A DNA stretch of 64,000 nt from Accumulibacter sp. (GCF_029255285.1 NZ_JAPUVI010000104.1:26068-90067); one strand, 5' to 3'. Positions 54,004-63,725 are shown, counted from the first letter of the stretch. Made by a program: numbers and translations. The notes: a model not told the origin generated them from the sequence alone.

Positions 54004-54266
54004 CCGCCGCCATCGAGATCGGCTTCGTCCTGATCGGCGTCGCGCTGGCGCTCACCCTCTATCGACTCCTGCGCGGACCCGATACGACCGATCGCATTCT
54101 GGCCCTCGATACGCTCGGCATCGACGCCATTGCCCTGTTGGTGCTGTTCGGCATCCACGACGCCAGTACGGCCTACTTCGAGGTTGCGCTGCTGCTTGCC
54201 CTGCTCGGCTTCGTCGGCACGGTGGCGCTGTGCAAGTTCCTGCTGCGTGGGGACCTCATCGAATGA
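53997..54266 (+). CDS. mrpF: Na+/H+ antiporter subunit F
   Basis: An 89-residue protein of three transmembrane helices: MLTAAIEIGFVLIGVALALT, then LRGPDTTDRILALDTLGIDA and ALLLALLGFVGTVALCKFL. The RGPxxxDRILALD motif is the MrpF signature. Its ATG lies seven bases before the end of mrpE, in another frame; its stop overlaps the mrpG start (ATGA). Confidence 0.95.
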   Translation: MLTAAIEIGFVLIGVALALTLYRLLRGPDTTDRILALDTLGIDAIALLVLFGIHDASTAYFEVALLLALLGFVGTVALCKFLLRGDLIE

Positions 54267-54616
54267 ACGCCGCGACTGAAGCCGCCGTCGCGGCACTGAT
54301 CGTCCTCGGTGCGCTGTTCGTTCTGCTTGGAGCGGTCGGCCTGGCACGCCTGCCGGACTTCCTGACCCGCCTGCACGGCCCGACGAAAGCGACGACGCTC
54401 GGTGTCGGTGCCTTGCTGTTGGCGTCCGCCATCTTCTTCTCGACCGGCGACGCCACCGGCCTCAGTCTGCACGAATTGGCCGTCCTCTTCTTTCTCTTCG
54501 TCACCGCGCCGGTGACGGCGCATCTCCTGGCCAAGGCGGCGCGGCACCGGCAGGCGAGCGCGCGCGCCAAAGAGCCGCCGACGAGCACCGACGACGAGTG
54601 CCCGGGTGGCTCCTGA
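54263..54616 (+). CDS. mrpG: Na+/H+ antiporter subunit G
   Basis: A 117-residue MrpG with three transmembrane helices. LLGAVGLARLPDFLTRLHGPTK followed by ATTLGVGALLLASAIFF and LFFLFVTAPVTAHLLAKAA is diagnostic (the motif spans 54323-54520). It closes the mrp operon. The tail after the last helix is short and polar. Confidence 0.95.
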   Translation: MNAATEAAVAALIVLGALFVLLGAVGLARLPDFLTRLHGPTKATTLGVGALLLASAIFFSTGDATGLSLHELAVLFFLFVTAPVTAHLLAKAARHRQASARAKEPPTSTDDECPGGS

Positions 54617-54729
54617 ATTGAGAGAAGGGAGCGGCAGCTTCCGCAAGCCTTGCCCGGAAGCCACGACAGGCGGCTGAAACGAACAGCCGCGGAGAGTTTT
54701 CGCGCTCGACCACCGCGCGCGCGGCCGCG

Positions 54730-55161
54730 TCATCTGGCCGACACGATCGCGCTCTCGTTCGTACGACAGCCCGCCGACGTCGAACGTGCACGACGAACTC
54801 TACCGACTGGGAACCCGCCATCTCGGAGCCGTCCTCAAGATCGAGAACCGCGAGGCGTTCGAGAATCTGCCCCGCATCCTCCTGGCGATGCCTCCACTCG
54901 TCTCCGGTCGGCGTGATGATCGCGCGCGGCGATCTGGCGGTCGAAGTGGGTTTCGAGCGCCTGTCGGAAGTACAGCAGGAGATCCTGTGGCTGTGCGAGG
55001 CGGCACACGTTCCCGTGATCCGGGCCACACAGATCCTCGAGGACATGGCGAAGAAAGGCTCGCCCTCGCGAGCCGAGGTCTCGGCTGCCGCGATGAGCAT
55101 CCTGGCCGAGTGCGCGATGTTTAACAAGGGTCCCAACATCGTCGCCACCGTCCGCACCCTA
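54730..55161 (+). pseudogene. Decayed pyruvate kinase fragment
   Basis: Pieces of a pyruvate kinase-like protein appear in three successive frames: LADTIALSFVRQPADV (about 54730-54780), then HDELYRLGTRHLGAVLKIEN and EAFENLPRILLAMP (about 54786-54890), then MIARGDLAVEVGFERLSEVQ through AKKGSPSRAEVSAAAMS to NKGPNIVATVRTL (about 54915-55161). At least two frameshifts and the loss of the N-terminal half show it is not functional. The usual VIWATQ is VIRATQ here, a further sign of decay. It lies right after mrpG. Confidence 0.85.
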
Positions 55162-55242
55162 CTGACGCCAATCGACTCGGTCTGCGCCGTGGATTCAGCT
55201 CCCGTCGTCTGTGGAATACCTTTCCAACGCCGGCCGCGGCCG

Positions 55243-55560
55243 CTATCTGATGTAGGGATCCCCGATGAGCCCGACTTCGTTGGCGGCGACGTTGCCGGAA
55301 CCTTGATTGACCGTGCTGGCATTGCGTTGTGAACGACGAATGACGACGTACCCAGACGCACTCGAGGACGCCACGGAAGGATATCGCGCATGGCTCCAGG
55401 AGTCGGCGCCGGACCGCTTGCCGGCATAGTACTGCGCGATTTCCAGAAGCCGCTGGGCCGAGAGCCGTGCCGGACTCGGCGAAGCGACCGGTGCCTGGCG
55501 AAAGTCGGGAATCAGCAGTATCACGAACAACCCGGCCCACAAAGACGAGTACTTGTGCAT
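55243..55560 (-). CDS. Orphan small secreted protein with the cluster's repeat motif
   Basis: A 105-residue protein with a signal-like N terminus (MHKYSSLWAGLFVILLIPDF) and, at the extreme C terminus, STVNQGSGNVAANEVGLIGD. This closely matches the repeat end of the 96-residue protein at 41 kb (GKGNTAANEAGVIGGK), even in the same C-terminal position. A middle region (RLSAQRLLEIAQYYAGKRSG) is likely helical. GGAG sits seven bases before the ATG. It lies 9 kb from the CsgG-like pore cluster, between a decayed gene and a lipoprotein gene on the other strand. I propose it is another substrate of that pore; no database family is recalled. Confidence 0.65.
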   Translation of the reverse strand: MHKYSSLWAGLFVILLIPDFRQAPVASPSPARLSAQRLLEIAQYYAGKRSGADSWSHARYPSVASSSASGYVVIRRSQRNASTVNQGSGNVAANEVGLIGDPYIR

Positions 55561-55966
55561 GGCGATCTCCGCTATGGCGTGTACGCCGGAGTGAAATCCA
55601 CCCCGGCCGCGGTGGGACGCAGCCGCTGGCCGCGAATCTGCCGGTCCGCCTGATGGAGTGTAATCCGAGACCGGGGCGCCCAACAAGTCCGGGCAGCCGT
55701 GTGAAGGTGCGCCTGAATGCGTACTCACTCTGGGCCATGCCGCTTCGGCGGCGCGGAGCGGACGCCGCGCCCGTGCCATCCAGTCGCCGAGCGGCTAAAG
55801 TGCTCAAGTGCCGATGCCACGAGCGTAGACATGCGATAGACGTATCGAGTTCGCCACGACCTTTAGCAACTCAATGAAGCGATGGAAAAATCTCGGAACT
55901 CTAGACTCTTTCGCACAGGCAGCGCGGAGGCCGGACCAGAGGTTTCCGGGCGTGGCGGCGGGCCGT
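55561..55966. other. Intergenic region between divergent genes
   Basis: No convincing gene is seen. It should contain the promoter of the orphan repeat protein (minus strand). The plus-strand promoter of the DUF2242 lipoprotein gene follows it. Confidence 0.3.
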
Positions 55967-55996
55967 TTGACCGTGCCTGACAGGGCCACGTATACT
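55967..55996 (+). promoter_or_regulatory. Sigma-70 promoter of the DUF2242 lipoprotein gene
   Basis: TTGACC (55967-55972) and TATACT (55991-55996) are separated by 18 bases. The expected transcription start, about seven bases after the -10, falls on or beside the GTG at 56003, which suggests a very short leader or a leaderless message. This also argues against an in-frame ATG at 55874 as the start. Confidence 0.6.
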
Positions 55997-56002
55997 CCTT
56001 GC

Positions 56003-56629
56003 GTGCTGACCGATTCCCGTCCTAAGCTGGCATTCCCGCCTGCTCCTCCCACGCCTCCGCTTGAGTCGTGTGCCGCCCGATCGTGGGTTCTCGCCATCCG
56101 CCGGGCGCTTGCCGGTCTAATGTTGCTCGGTTTGCTGGCCGCTTGCGGTCATTCGCGAAATACTGTCACGGTCTATCAGAACGAGGGTTTCGAAGCCACC
56201 GAAACCTTTTCTCGCCTGTTCGACGCCGACGTAGACGCGACCTGCGAGGCGGCGCGTCGCGCCCTGCTCAGCCAGGGCTACCTGATGACTACCGTCAGGC
56301 GAGACTATGTCAGCGCCAGCAAGAACTTCCAGCCCGAAGGAGAAGTGCATGTGCAGATCGTCTTCAACGTGGTCTGCGCGCCGGAGGGCGGGGCGGGGAG
56401 GGTTGCGACAGCTTACGTGAATGCCATCCAGGACCGCTACGCGCTCAAGAAGAACCCCAATTCGGCCAGCGTCGGCGTCGCCGCGATCGGCTCACTGTCG
56501 ATCCCGCTGGCGGCTTCCAGCGATTCCCTGGTCAAGGTGGGTAGTGAAACGATTCCTGCCGGTCCATTCTATGACCGCTTCTTTGCCCTGATGCAGCGCC
56601 AATTACCCGAGAAGGCTGGCCAGGAATAG
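56003..56629 (+). CDS. DUF2242 lipoprotein
   Basis: About 208 residues. An arginine-containing signal (RRALAGLMLLGLLAAC, lipobox LAAC) leads to a DUF2242 domain: ATCEAARRALLSQGYLM, SKNFQPEGEVHVQIVFNVVC and SETIPAGPFYDRFFALMQRQL. The family is found in betaproteobacteria and has no known function. The start is uncertain: the GTG at 56003 lies just after a good promoter, the ATG at 55874 lies before it, and the ATG at 56120 is too close to the lipobox. A strong hairpin follows the stop codon. Confidence 0.82.
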   Translation: MLTDSRPKLAFPPAPPTPPLESCAARSWVLAIRRALAGLMLLGLLAACGHSRNTVTVYQNEGFEATETFSRLFDADVDATCEAARRALLSQGYLMTTVRRDYVSASKNFQPEGEVHVQIVFNVVCAPEGGAGRVATAYVNAIQDRYALKKNPNSASVGVAAIGSLSIPLAASSDSLVKVGSETIPAGPFYDRFFALMQRQLPEKAGQE

Positions 56630-56630
56630 C

Positions 56631-56664
56631 GTCGGCGATCGCGCTCCGCGAGGCGATCGCCGAC
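56631..56664. terminator. Hairpin between convergent DUF2242 gene and gltA
   Basis: Twelve-base perfect arms (GTCGGCGATCGC and its complement, 56631-56642 and 56653-56664) enclose a ten-base loop. The hairpin begins two bases after the lipoprotein stop and ends seven bases before the end of gltA. No T run follows on either side. Confidence 0.6.
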
Positions 56665-56671
56665 TGGCGTA

Positions 56672-58006
56672 TCAGCGTTCGGCGAGAGTCAGGTAGGGCC
56701 GAATCGGCTGGCCGATGTAACGCTGCCGTGGTCGCGCAATATGTTGATCCGGCGCTTCGATCATTTCCTTCCACTGGGCGATCCAGCCGATCGTGCGGCC
56801 AAGCGCGAACAGCGGTGGAAACATTGTCGTCGGGAAGCCGATGGCGCGCAGCATGATGCCCGAGTAGAAGTCGACGTTCGGGAAGAGTTTGCGCTCGACG
56901 AAGTATTCATCGTCGAGCGCAATACGTTCGAGTTCGAGCGCCAGTTCGAACAGGGGTTCGTTTTTCTTGCCGAGTTCCGCGAGCACCTCGTGACACGATT
57001 CGCGCAGGATCGCTGCCCGTGGGTCGTAGTTCTTGTAGACCCGGTGACCGAAGCCGGTAAGCCGGAAAGGATCGCTCTTGTCTTTGGCACGCTTGATGTA
57101 GAGGGGGATGCGGCTCTTGCTGCCGATTTCCTCGAGCATGTTCACCACCGCCTCGTTCGCGCCGCCGTGGTCCGGTCCCCAGAGCGCCGTGATCCCTGCC
57201 GCGACACACGCGTAGGGATTGGCATGGCTCGATCCGGCGATGCGCACCGTTGCGGTTGAGGCGTTCTGCTCGTGATCGGCGTGCAGCACGAGGAAGCGGT
57301 TGATGGCGCGCGCTAGAACGGGGTTCACCACGTAGGGCTCGGCGGGGATGCCAAAAGCCATGCGCAGGAAATTCTCGGCGTAGCCCAGGTCGTTGCGCGG
57401 GTAGAGGAAGGGTTGCCCGAGCGAGTACTTGAAAGCCATCGCGCAGATCGTCGGCATTTTGGCGATCAGGCGGTGCGTGGCGACCATTCGCGCTTCGGCG
57501 TCGGTAATGTCGATCATGTCATGGTAGAACGCACTGAGCGCTCCGACCGTACCCACCATCACCGCCATTGGCGGGGCATCCCGGCGATAACCCTCGAAGA
57601 ACCGCTTGAACTGTTCGTGGACCATGTTGTGGTGGCCAATCAGGTGGCCGAAGGCGCTGAGTTCCGACGACGTCGGCAGCTTTCCGTAGAGCAAGAGATA
57701 GCAGACCTCGAGGAAGTCCGCCTGCGCGGCAAGGTCTTCGATCGCGTAGCCGCGATGCAGGAGAACGCCGCGCTCGCCGTCGATGTAGGTGATCGCCGAG
57801 TCGCAGTTGGCGGTCGACATGAATCCCGGGTCGTAGGTGAGATAGCCTGTTTCGGCGTACAGCCGCCGCACATCGATGACCTTGGGGCCGTGCGTTCCGC
57901 CGAGCACGGGAAGATCGTACTGCTTCCCGTCGGGGCCAATAACGAGGGTCACCTTTTCGCCAACTACCGGCGGAGTGACCGTCAGGTCGGGAAGTTCGCG
58001 CTTCAT
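56672..58006 (-). CDS. gltA: Citrate synthase (type II)
   Basis: A 444-residue hexameric-type citrate synthase. Motifs include [66 protein letters not shown] and the catalytic region [13 protein letters not shown]. It condenses oxaloacetate with acetyl-CoA to open the TCA cycle. AAGGAG lies eight bases before the ATG at 58006; the longer open frame upstream is not homologous. It is monocistronic. Confidence 0.97.
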   Translation of the reverse strand: MKRELPDLTVTPPVVGEKVTLVIGPDGKQYDLPVLGGTHGPKVIDVRRLYAETGYLTYDPGFMSTANCDSAITYIDGERGVLLHRGYAIEDLAAQADFLEVCYLLLYGKLPTSSELSAFGHLIGHHNMVHEQFKRFFEGYRRDAPPMAVMVGTVGALSAFYHDMIDITDAEARMVATHRLIAKMPTICAMAFKYSLGQPFLYPRNDLGYAENFLRMAFGIPAEPYVVNPVLARAINRFLVLHADHEQNASTATVRIAGSSHANPYACVAAGITALWGPDHGGANEAVVNMLEEIGSKSRIPLYIKRAKDKSDPFRLTGFGHRVYKNYDPRAAILRESCHEVLAELGKKNEPLFELALELERIALDDEYFVERKLFPNVDFYSGIMLRAIGFPTTMFPPLFALGRTIGWIAQWKEMIEAPDQHIARPRQRYIGQPIRPYLTLAER

Positions 58007-58240
58007 GTTCCGGTCTCCTTCCTGCGTGCAACTCGCGATCTTTCGGAGGAGCGGACCCGGCCCGGAAAGTCGATCTCGCCCTGGTGGCGTCCGCTCGGCA
58101 GGTTCCACCCGCTTCCGCAATCCCGCCAGGGACAGGTCGAACCGCTGGCAGTATATGGACCGCCGTCGAGCGCTGTCAATCGCCAACCGTGGTCGCTAGC
58201 GGGCCCGTCCTGGAACCTCTGGCGATGGAGGGAAGACCAT

Positions 58241-58651
58241 TCAACCGGCGAAACCTTCGAGTACGATCTTGCCCCGCGCCTTGCCCGACTCGATCAGTGC
58301 GTGCGCGCGCTTCAGATTGGCGGTGTTGATGGCCCCGAAATGTTCGCCCAGCGTCGTCCGGATGATTCCGGCGTCGACCAGAGCGGCCGTCTCGCTGAGC
58401 AGACGGTGCTGCCCGATCATGTCCCCGGTGCGAAAGAGCGAGCGGGTGAACATCAGTTCCCAGCGCAGCGAAACGCTCTTCAGCTTGTTGATGTCGATCG
58501 GCGCCGGGTCGTCGATCAGCCCGATCTTGCCCTTCGGCGCTATGGCTTCGACGATCTGGGCAAAGTGCTGATCGGTATGGGTCAGGCTGACGACATGGCT
58601 GACGGTGTCGATGCCGATCCGCTTCAACTCGTCGCCGATTGGCCGGCTGAG
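58241..58651 (-). pseudogene. C-terminal remnant of a zinc-type alcohol dehydrogenase/quinone oxidoreductase
   Basis: About 128-137 codons match the end of zinc-binding MDR alcohol dehydrogenases: SRPIGDELKRIG, HVVSLTHTDQHFAQIVEAIA, KGKIGLIDDP and GKIVLEGF. Homology begins abruptly near 58650 and the ~200-residue N-terminal catalytic part with the GroES-like fold is missing. There is no credible start codon beyond an internal TTG. The upstream bases belong to the metY leader, so a deletion or rearrangement joined the two. Probably non-functional. Confidence 0.8.
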
Positions 58652-58747
58652 AGTTCTCCGTGCGCCTTCGCAGGGCCGCCAATCCCGGCCGGCGAGGTGC
58701 TAAGATTCAGTCCCTTATTGATACCGCGCCACGCACGGAGATCCCGC

Positions 58748-60031
58748 ATGAAACTCGAAACTCTCGCCGTCCACGCCGGCTACAGCCCCGAACCGACGAC
58801 CAAGGCCGTCGCCGTACCGATTTACCAGACGACCTCCTACGCTTTCGACAGCACCCAGCACGGAGCAGACCTGTTCGACCTCAAGGTGGCCGGCAACATT
58901 TACACACGGATCATGAACCCGACGCAGGATGTTCTCGAAAAGCGAGTCGCTGCCATGGAAGGCGGTATCGGCGGCTTGGCCTTGGCCTCGGGGCAAGCCG
59001 CGATTACCTACGCCATTCAAACGATCGCCGAAGCGGGTGACAACATCGTTTCGGCCTCGACGCTCTACGGCGGAACCTACAATCTGTTTGCCCACACATT
59101 GCCGCAGTATGGTATCGGCGTCCATTTTGCCAACCATGCCGAGCCCGAAAGTTTCGAGAAGCTGATCGACGGCCGAACCAAGGCCCTGTTTTGCGAATCG
59201 GTTGGCAACCCCCTGGGCAACGTCACCGACTTCGAGAAGCTGGCGGAGATCGCGCACCGGAACGGCCTGCCGCTGATCGTCGACAACACCGTCCCGTCGC
59301 CTTACCTGTGCCGTCCATTCGAGCATGGCGCCGACATCGTCGTACATTCGCTGACCAAATATATCGGTGGTCACGGCAACTCGATCGGCGGCATGATCGT
59401 CGACAGCGGTCGTTTCCCGTGGGCCGAGCACAAGGCAAGGTTCAAGCGCCTCAACGAGCCGGACGTTTCCTATCATGGCGTCGTCTACACCGAAGCGCTC
59501 GGTCCGGCGGCCTACATCGGCCGCGCCCGCGTGGTGCCGCTGCGCAACATGGGAGCGGCGATCTCGCCGTTCAACGCCTTTCTGATCCTGCAGGGACTGG
59601 AGACGCTGCCTTTGCGCATGGAGCGCATTTGCAGCAACGCGGAACGGGTGGCCAGCTACCTGCAGGGCCATGCCAAGGTGGCGTGGGTCAATTACGCCGG
59701 CCTGGCCGAGCACCCGGACCACGCGCTGGTGGCCAAGTACATGGGCGGTAAAGCCTCCGGTATTCTGACCTTCGGCGTCAAGGCGGCCGACGGTGGCGGT
59801 TCGCAAGCCGGAGCGCGTTTTCAGGACGCCCTGCAGTTGTTCACACGCCTGGTCAACATCGGCGACAGCAAGTCGCTCGCCTGCCACCCGGCGTCGACCA
59901 CGCACCGGCAACTGGGGCCGGCCGAACTCGCCAAGGCCGGGGTATCCGAAGAAATGATTCGCCTGTCGATCGGGATCGAACACATCGACGACCTGATCGC
60001 CGACCTGGAGCAGGCGCTGGCGGCCGCCTGA
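58748..60031 (+). CDS. metY: O-acetylhomoserine aminocarboxypropyltransferase (sulfhydrylase)
   Basis: A 427-residue PLP enzyme of the Cys/Met metabolism family. It begins MKLETLAVHAGYSPEPTTKA, has YTRIMNPTQDVLEKRVAAME and the PLP-binding Lys204 in HSLTKYIGGHG. CHPASTTHRQL is the typical C-terminal motif. It makes homocysteine from O-acetylhomoserine and sulfide. GGAG lies eight bases before the ATG at 58748. It shares sulfide as substrate with CysK encoded 2.3 kb away; the two genes are not in an operon. Confidence 0.96.
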   Translation: MKLETLAVHAGYSPEPTTKAVAVPIYQTTSYAFDSTQHGADLFDLKVAGNIYTRIMNPTQDVLEKRVAAMEGGIGGLALASGQAAITYAIQTIAEAGDNIVSASTLYGGTYNLFAHTLPQYGIGVHFANHAEPESFEKLIDGRTKALFCESVGNPLGNVTDFEKLAEIAHRNGLPLIVDNTVPSPYLCRPFEHGADIVVHSLTKYIGGHGNSIGGMIVDSGRFPWAEHKARFKRLNEPDVSYHGVVYTEALGPAAYIGRARVVPLRNMGAAISPFNAFLILQGLETLPLRMERICSNAERVASYLQGHAKVAWVNYAGLAEHPDHALVAKYMGGKASGILTFGVKAADGGGSQAGARFQDALQLFTRLVNIGDSKSLACHPASTTHRQLGPAELAKAGVSEEMIRLSIGIEHIDDLIADLEQALAAA

Positions 60032-60146
60032 CGGTGATTTGGCGACCAATGGTCAGGGCAGCGGTAACTTCCGTATCACCCTGGCCGTTGGCCGGGCCGG
60101 CGTCGCCAACACGTGATCAACTCGCCGCCGAAAGCAGCCTTGCCGC

Positions 60147-61259
60147 TCAGGACAGATGCGGCAGTCCGAGATACTCGCGGGAGCGCATCTCGGTCAAACG
60201 GCTGACCGTGCGAAAGAACTCGCCAGCCTGCGTTCCCTGAGTGTAGAGGCTCTCGGGCGCACCATCGGCGGTGGCGATCAGTTTGACCTTGTGGTCATAG
60301 AAGACGTCGACCAGCCAGGTAAAGCGCCTGGCCTCGGACGACATGCTGGGCGGCATTCTCGGGATGGCCGACAGCAGTACGGTGTGATAGCCACGCGCCA
60401 GTTCGAGATAGTCGTTCTGCGAACGCGGGCCACCGCAGAGTGCTTTGAAGTCGAACCAGATCACGCCGTTGCCGCGCCGCAAGGTCGGAATCTGGCGACC
60501 GAGAACCTCGATGTTGCCCGCCGCGGCGCCCTCGCCACCGGCCATGGCGACGAAATACTCCGCCATTTTCGATTCCGCCGCCGCATCGGCCGGATAGTGA
60601 AAGATCTCGACCTGTTCGAGCGTCCGCAAGCGGTAATCGACGCCAGCATCGATCTCCAGTATGTCCAGACGCTCCTTGAGCAAGGCGATCGTCGGCAGGA
60701 AGTTCTCGCGCTGCAGACCGTTCGGATAGAGCCGCTCGGGCGGGTAGTTGGAAGTCATCACAAAGACGACGCCTCTGGCAAACAGCGCGTCGAGCAGCCG
60801 TCCGAGGATCATCGCGTCCGCGATGTCGGAAACGTGAAATTCGTCGAAGCACAACAGGCGCACCTCGGCAGCGATCCGGTCTGCCACGCGCAGTAGCGGA
60901 TCGCTCTCGCCCTTGAGTTCGTTCAACTGCCGATGAACGCTGTGCATGAAAGCGTGGAAATGAATCCGCCGTTTGCGTCGGTAAGGCACCGAGTCAAAAA
61001 AACAATCCATCAGGAAGCTCTTGCCGCGCCCGACGCCGCCCCAGAAGTAGACGCCGCGCGGCAGCTCCGGCGGGGAAAAGAAACGCCGCAGAGCGCTGCG
61101 TCGCCCGACCTTGAACGACAGCAGCGCGTAGTAGAGACGCTGCAGACGGTCGGCGGCCGCGCTCTGCGCCGGGTCGGCCGTGAAGCGGCGTGCGGCAAGC
61201 AGGGCCTCATAGGCGTCGAGCATGCCGCGCTCGGGAACACGAAGAATTCGGTGAGGCAT
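60147..61259 (-). CDS. zapE: Cell division ATPase ZapE (AFG1 family)
   Basis: A 370-residue AFG1-like ATPase. Walker A is GGVGRGKS at 74-81, Walker B is LLCFDEFHV, and FVMTSNYPPERLYPNGLQRENFLP is split here into FVMTSNYPPERLY and GLQRENFLP motifs. RFTWLVDVFYDHKVKL is the conserved C-terminal segment. In E. coli ZapE binds FtsZ and affects constriction under stress. The start at 61259 is an ATG in the usual position. It converges on metY. Confidence 0.94.
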   Translation of the reverse strand: MPHRILRVPERGMLDAYEALLAARRFTADPAQSAAADRLQRLYYALLSFKVGRRSALRRFFSPPELPRGVYFWGGVGRGKSFLMDCFFDSVPYRRKRRIHFHAFMHSVHRQLNELKGESDPLLRVADRIAAEVRLLCFDEFHVSDIADAMILGRLLDALFARGVVFVMTSNYPPERLYPNGLQRENFLPTIALLKERLDILEIDAGVDYRLRTLEQVEIFHYPADAAAESKMAEYFVAMAGGEGAAAGNIEVLGRQIPTLRRGNGVIWFDFKALCGGPRSQNDYLELARGYHTVLLSAIPRMPPSMSSEARRFTWLVDVFYDHKVKLIATADGAPESLYTQGTQAGEFFRTVSRLTEMRSREYLGLPHLS

Positions 61260-61388
61260 CAGCTTCCTTCCGGTGCTCGGGGGAGTTGCGGATGGCTGCC
61301 TGCTGGACAGCCGGCCGGGTGGTGCTGTCGACTCAAGTCCGACTCCGTTCGCCGTCGCGACTCCGGGGGGATTTTAATCCATTGCCGG

Positions 61389-61901
61389 TCAAACGTCAGA
61401 ACCGGCTTTGGGCTGGCGCCTGACGGCGTGAAACCGGAGATCCCGATCGTCCGCGCCGTCAGGCGCCACGGCTTCCGCCCAGCAGTTGGGCGTCTCGTAT
61501 AGGCGTAGACGGACAAGCTGCAACCGATTGGCGTAGATGTCGCGATAGACCATGGCGAGGATGGCGAAGGCTTCCTGAGCGAGATTCTCGGCCGTCGGCA
61601 CGCAATCGAGCAGCACGGTCTTGTGGTCCGGCAGCGAGCGTAGAAACTCCACCACCGGACGGTCGCCGGACCATACCAAAAAGGCATGGTCCCAAGCGTC
61701 GACCAGGTGTCGCGCGGCTAGCGCCTTGACTGCGGAAAAATCCATCACCATGCCGTTTGCCGGATCGCCCTCCCGCTGAATGATGTCGCCGGCGAGTGTG
61801 ATCTCCATGGCGTAACGGTGGCCGTGCAGATGGCGGCACTGGCTCTTGTGGTCGGGAATGCGGTGGCCGGCGTCAAACTCGAGGCGGCGGGTGATGAGCA
61901 T
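61389..61901 (-). CDS. queD: 6-carboxytetrahydropterin synthase (QueD/PTPS family)
   Basis: A 170-residue PTPS-fold enzyme. Zinc ligands are His13 (FDAGHRI), His26 and His28 (CRHLHGHRY); Cys22 is the candidate catalytic residue, at the same spacing as in E. coli QueD. MVMDFSAVKAL and the final PTAENLAQEAFAIL are conserved. It converts dihydroneopterin triphosphate to carboxytetrahydropterin for queuosine synthesis. The protein is longer than E. coli QueD (about 121 aa), with extra residues in the middle and C terminus, so a related pterin role is possible. Confidence 0.88.
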   Translation of the reverse strand: MLITRRLEFDAGHRIPDHKSQCRHLHGHRYAMEITLAGDIIQREGDPANGMVMDFSAVKALAARHLVDAWDHAFLVWSGDRPVVEFLRSLPDHKTVLLDCVPTAENLAQEAFAILAMVYRDIYANRLQLVRLRLYETPNCWAEAVAPDGADDRDLRFHAVRRQPKAGSDV

Positions 61902-62340
61902 CGGGAAAGCGCGGAAAGACTCGATTATAGCATTGCCGCCGGGGGCTCTCGTCGGCGCCGCGACTTCTGCGGTCTAGCCGACTGCCCACGCTCCACGGCG
62001 AGAACGGCACCACCCTGAATGCCACCACTTTCCTCGCCATGTACCACTGGCCAGTGCGCAACCCTTACCTGCCGGCGCCTGTCCACGTTCTCGCCCTGCC
62101 CTCGGCATCGGGGGGCGTGCCTGATATGGCCAGAAACGCGGGCAAAGCAACGCCGATGGGGCGGCGGGCGGATAGATGGGCGGTGCTCTCCTGCCCCCGA
62201 GAATGCACCGGGGTCACAATGGCTTCCCGATGCAGCGGCCTTACGGCCACCCCTTCTTGCCACACCCCACGCCCCAGATTCCTCAAAGGAATCGATAGAG
62301 TATGGCCGATTGCTCAACAAGATTTCGAAAGCGGTGGGCC
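61902..62340. other. Intergenic region between queD and cysK
   Basis: About 440 bases on which I find no convincing gene in either direction. It should contain the queD promoter. A segment of C-rich sequence is present, without obvious tandem repeats or hairpins. Confidence 0.3.
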
Positions 62341-63318
62341 TTACAGCGCCTGACCAGTGGCGTCGAAGACGCCCTCGAACAATACCGAACTCAGATAGCG
62401 CTCGCCCGAGTCGGGCAGCACGACCACGATGGTTTTGCCGGCATTGTCAGGTTTCCTGGCATGGCGAACAGCCGCAGCCACCGCCGCCCCGCATGAGATC
62501 CCGGAGAGAATGCCTTCCTCCCTGGCAAGGCGGCGGGCGTACTCGACAGCCTCTTCGTTCGACACCTGTTCGATGACATCGACCAGCGAGAGGTCGAGCA
62601 CCTGCGGTACGAAGCCGGCACCGATGCCCTGGATCTTGTGGGGACCCGGCTTGAGCGCTTCGCCAGCAAGCGTCTGAGTCAGCACCGGACTGGCAGAAGG
62701 CTCGACCGCTACCGAAAGGATAGGTTTGCCACGGGTATTCTTGATGTAACGCGAAACCCCGGTGATGGTGCCGCCAGTTCCGACCCCAGAGACAAAAATA
62801 TCAATAGCGCCGTCGGTGTCGTCCCAGATCTCGGGGCCGGTAGTGCTCTCGTGAATCGCCGGGTTAGCCGGGTTCTTGAATTGCTGCAACAGCACGTAGC
62901 GCTCCGGATTCGACTCCGCGATCTCCTCGGCCTTGGCGATGGCGCCACCCATGCCTTTGGCGCCTTCAGTCAGTATCAGCTTGGCACCATAGGCGACCAG
63001 CAGCTTGCGCCGCTCCAGGCTCATGGTTTCCGGCATGGTCAGTGTAAGGGGAATCCCGCGTGCCGCGGCGACGAAGGCCAGGGCAATGCCGGTGTTGCCG
63101 CTGGTCGGTTCGACGAGTTCCTTGCCTGGGCCCAGTAGACCACGCTGCTCGGCATCCCAAATCATCGCAGCACCGATGCGACATTTGACCGAATAGGCGG
63201 GGTTGCGTCCCTCGATCTTGGCGAAGAGGTTGACCGGCGCGCCGTCGGCGATGCGGTTGAGTCTGATCAGCGGCGTGCGGCCTATGGAAAGGGAATTGTC
63301 TGCGAACCATCTGGACAT
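62341..63318 (-). CDS. cysK: Cysteine synthase A (O-acetylserine sulfhydrylase)
   Basis: A 325-residue PLP enzyme. The PLP Lys45 is in [15 protein letters not shown], the substrate loop is [19 protein letters not shown], the phosphate-binding glycines are [12 protein letters not shown] and the C-terminal motif is [12 protein letters not shown]. It makes cysteine from O-acetylserine and sulfide. The gene stands alone, with a ~400-base divergent region before the Mop protein. Together with sbp at 3.5 kb and metY at 58.7 kb it gives the window three sulfur-assimilation genes. Confidence 0.97.
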   Translation of the reverse strand: MSRWFADNSLSIGRTPLIRLNRIADGAPVNLFAKIEGRNPAYSVKCRIGAAMIWDAEQRGLLGPGKELVEPTSGNTGIALAFVAAARGIPLTLTMPETMSLERRKLLVAYGAKLILTEGAKGMGGAIAKAEEIAESNPERYVLLQQFKNPANPAIHESTTGPEIWDDTDGAIDIFVSGVGTGGTITGVSRYIKNTRGKPILSVAVEPSASPVLTQTLAGEALKPGPHKIQGIGAGFVPQVLDLSLVDVIEQVSNEEAVEYARRLAREEGILSGISCGAAVAAAVRHARKPDNAGKTIVVVLPDSGERYLSSVLFEGVFDATGQAL

Positions 63319-63725
63319 GCGAATCTCCTCAACTGGGGACGGTGTGGCGGCAACTGGCCGCCGGAATCCATGGACTCACCACGGGGAACTCAGCGCGTAG
63401 GCGTCAACCTTAGGCCACGGCGCAACATCCCGCAAAGACAAAGTTTTTCTATGCTTATGCGCGCGGCACGGAGCCGGTCGTGCGGCGTGGCCAGGAGTTC
63501 TTGGCGGTCGACGAACACGCTGCCGCGCGAGTCGTACCGACTCCTCGCGCGGTAGCTCTGGTCGCCGCGGCAGTTGGTCTTGCTGCACTCTGCCACCCGT
63601 CGCGCTCCATACAATACAAAGCAAAGCAGAGATCCCGAAGAATAAGCTATGCATATCTTGTTATTTGCCGCGCCCGTTCTGACTGCCCACAATGCCCCTT
63701 GGTCAAATACCCAATGGAGAACGTC
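63319..63725. other. Divergent intergenic region between cysK and the Mop gene
   Basis: About 400 bases with no convincing gene. A local AT-rich patch with TATGCATAT lies near 63640-63660, upstream of the molybdate-binding protein gene. ModE-type operators are AT-rich inverted repeats, but I cannot match the consensus, so no site is claimed. Confidence 0.3.

Noticed and set aside
57413-58747. Long plus-strand open frame leading into metY
   Set aside because: It is antisense to gltA; the metY protein begins at 58748 with its own ribosome-binding site.
63637-63665. ModE operator upstream of the Mop gene
   Set aside because: The AT-rich patch with TATGCATAT does not fit the known inverted-repeat consensus well enough.
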